A stretch of DNA of 64,000 bases, taken from the NCBI RefSeq assembly GCF_001636845.1, contig NZ_LITT01000002.1:62001-126000 (forward strand). The letters run 5' to 3'. Of this stretch, positions 62,967-64,000 are shown in pieces; position 1 is the stretch's first letter, and the number at the start of each line of letters is the position of its first letter. The stretch is from Clostridium ljungdahlii. GTDB taxonomy: Bacteria; Bacillota; Clostridia; Clostridiales; Clostridiaceae. A program made the translations under genes and the position numbers. The notes below the pieces were generated by a model, which did not search any database, was not told the DNA's origin, and worked only from the letters and a program-made list of their open reading frames with translations.

Positions 62967-63204
62967 TTTATCCGATGGCTACCAGCCGTAATCCCCCCAT
63001 CGCACACAGCGAAAGCGACTATCACCAAATCAAAGATTTGGGATATCTGCTTTTCTTATAAAGTGGGGGGATAACGGCTGCTACGCCCCTGGATAACGAT
63101 TTTCCCTAAAGGATAACGCCTTCTAAGTGCTAAAGCACTAAGAATCCTGTTAATAAGTTTCAGATGGAGAAAAAAATTCCATCTGAAACCAAGAACTCTG
63201 TTTA
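62967..63204 (-). repeat. Structured repeat copy 6 (type B, full)
   Basis: The most complete copy, about 238 bp. On the minus strand: TAAACAGAGTTCTTGGTTTC, two hairpins, GTTATCC twice, GGGGCGTAGCAGCCGTTATCCCCCC, the CCAAATC/GATTTGG unit, and GGTAGCCATCGGATAAA at the end. Its long hairpin has compensated changes relative to copy 1 (CCCCCC/GGGGGG in place of CTCCCAC/GTGGGAG). It starts 9 bases after argD. Confidence 0.87.
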
Positions 63205-63241
63205 TGCTGCTGTAAAATTATTTTACAGCAGCATATTTTTT
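63205..63241 (+). terminator. Intrinsic terminator after the arg operon
   Basis: TGCTGCTGTAAAAT pairs perfectly with ATTTTACAGCAGCA, followed by TATTTTTTA. The stretch to 63396 that follows holds CGTCTA/TAGACG (63270-63322) and otherwise nothing I recognise. Confidence 0.9.
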
Positions 63242-63396
63242 ATACAGTAATATATAAAGAACTCTAATAGCGTCTAAAGAAATCTCTATAAATATTAAAT
63301 ATTAAATTGTTTGTAGACGTTTTAAAGATGTATTTAATTTATAATTACAAATATCAAATGAAAATAATCTACAGTAAATTTAAGGAGGCAATTGAT

Positions 63397-64000
63397 ATGT
63401 CAAAGTTGGTAGAATGTGTTCCAAATTTTAGTGAGGGAAGAAATAAAGAAATAATAGAAAGCATTGTAGATGAAGTTAGGAAAACTGAAGGTGTTAAACT
63501 TTTAGATTATTCATCAGATAAAGACCATAATAGATCTGTAGTAACTTTATTGGGCGGACCAGAAGAAGTAGAAGAAGCAGCATTTAAACTTATAAAAAAA
63601 GCTGCTGAGCTTATTGATATGAGAAATCATCAAGGTGCCCATCCTAGAATGGGAGCTACTGATGTAGTTCCATTTATACCTATTAAAGATGTCACTACAG
63701 AAGAATGTGTTGAAATTTCTAAAAAACTTGGAAAAAGAGTAGGGGAAGAATTGAAAATCCCAGTTTACTTATACGAAGATGCAGCTACATCTGAAGAGAG
63801 AAGAAATTTAGCTGCTATTAGAAAAGGACAATATGAGGGATTCTTTGAAAAAATAAAACAGCCTGAATGGAAACCAGATTTTGGCCCTTGTGAGATGAAT
63901 GTAAAAAGCGGAGCTACAGTTATAGGAGCTAGATTTCCACTTATAGCATATAATGTAAATTTAGGTACAGATAACATAGAAATAGCCAATGCTATTGCTA
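63397..64000 (+). CDS. Glutamate formiminotransferase, N-terminal part (runs off the window)
   Basis: About 201 codons are visible of a family of about 300 residues. The start MSKLVECVPNFSEGRNKEII is the FTCD N-terminal signature; HNRSVVTLLGGP, MRNHQGAHPRMGATDVVPFIP and EDAATSEERRNLAAIRKGQYEG follow, all intact. It moves the formimino group from formiminoglutamate to THF, ending histidine degradation. AAGGAGG lies 8 bases before the ATG at 63397. The stop is beyond base 64000. Confidence 0.92.
   Translation, partial: MSKLVECVPNFSEGRNKEIIESIVDEVRKTEGVKLLDYSSDKDHNRSVVTLLGGPEEVEEAAFKLIKKAAELIDMRNHQGAHPRMGATDVVPFIPIKDVTTEECVEISKKLGKRVGEELKIPVYLYEDAATSEERRNLAAIRKGQYEGFFEKIKQPEWKPDFGPCEMNVKSGATVIGARFPLIAYNVNLGTDNIEIANAIA

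Noticed and set aside
1-64000. tRNA or rRNA genes
   Set aside because: I looked for tRNA arm patterns and rRNA-like GC-rich blocks and found none; a tRNA scan would be needed to be sure.

Overview
The window is AT-rich Gram-positive DNA with purine-rich Shine-Dalgarno sites (AAGGAGG, GGAGG), frequent TTG and GTG starts, an alpha/beta small acid-soluble spore protein, a Spo0E-like phosphatase, HPr kinase, lysine and cobalamin riboswitches and oxygen-sensitive enzymes (a flavodiiron protein, an electron-bifurcating EtfAB-lactate dehydrogenase). This points to a spore-forming, strictly anaerobic Clostridium. The lactate locus has the same gene content as the lct locus of acetogens, so an acetogenic or solventogenic Clostridium is plausible, but the species cannot be read from this sequence. 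I saw no rRNA, tRNA, prophage, CRISPR array or intact insertion sequence.

Layout. 1-5.4 kb: end of a flavodiiron protein, arginase, a small Spo0E-like gene, DUF896, hprK (frameshifted), 5-formyl-THF cyclo-ligase and a CorA transporter. 5.4-12.5 kb: a PucR regulator (frameshifted) followed by a five-gene operon (OPT-family transporter, DUF917 protein (frameshifted), DUF1177, AroM-like, M29-like aminopeptidase). This is the best candidate here for an undescribed catabolic system. 12.7-19.3 kb: M18 aminopeptidase, PHP phosphoesterase, spore protein, small membrane protein, bacteriohemerythrin and a membrane-anchored MutS-like ATPase. 19.4-25.6 kb: lysine riboswitch plus lysine permease, glycerophosphodiesterase, a nest of large palindromes, an ArsR repressor and a pair of bacterial PH-domain membrane proteins. 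25.6-31.2 kb: an attenuator-like leader, a potABCD-type ABC importer and an N-acyl-D-amino-acid-deacylase-like amidohydrolase. 31.4-39.3 kb: galE, argS, two RNase H-like proteins, a CBS protein, the Fur-boxed feoA-feoB-small Cys-rich protein operon and a HAD phosphatase.

39.3-46.7 kb: the lactate module. It comprises a GntR/FCD regulator, lactate permease, LarA-type racemase, EtfB, ferredoxin-domain EtfA and an FAD lactate dehydrogenase; together these take up, racemise and oxidise lactate by flavin-based electron confurcation. 46.8-50.3 kb: a LysM-DUF1259 protein, a hemerythrin, a MarR regulator, YwbE and RsuA. 50.4-58.4 kb: two SNF2 helicases and a SWIM-finger protein, with a B12 riboswitch that controls a protein I do not recognise lying between them. 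58.6-63 kb: argCJBD; then the start of glutamate formiminotransferase runs off the window end.

Two scattered themes stand out. First, a family of structured repeats of about 105-240 bp (six copies plus one remnant) sits at gene boundaries and supplies one gene's stop codon. They look like orphan right-end/guide-RNA-like pieces of an IS200/IS605-type element, which is inference. Second, three genes in the first 9.3 kb are each broken by a one-base change in a homopolymer (A6, A6, G8), so mutation, phase variation and sequencing error all need to be considered.
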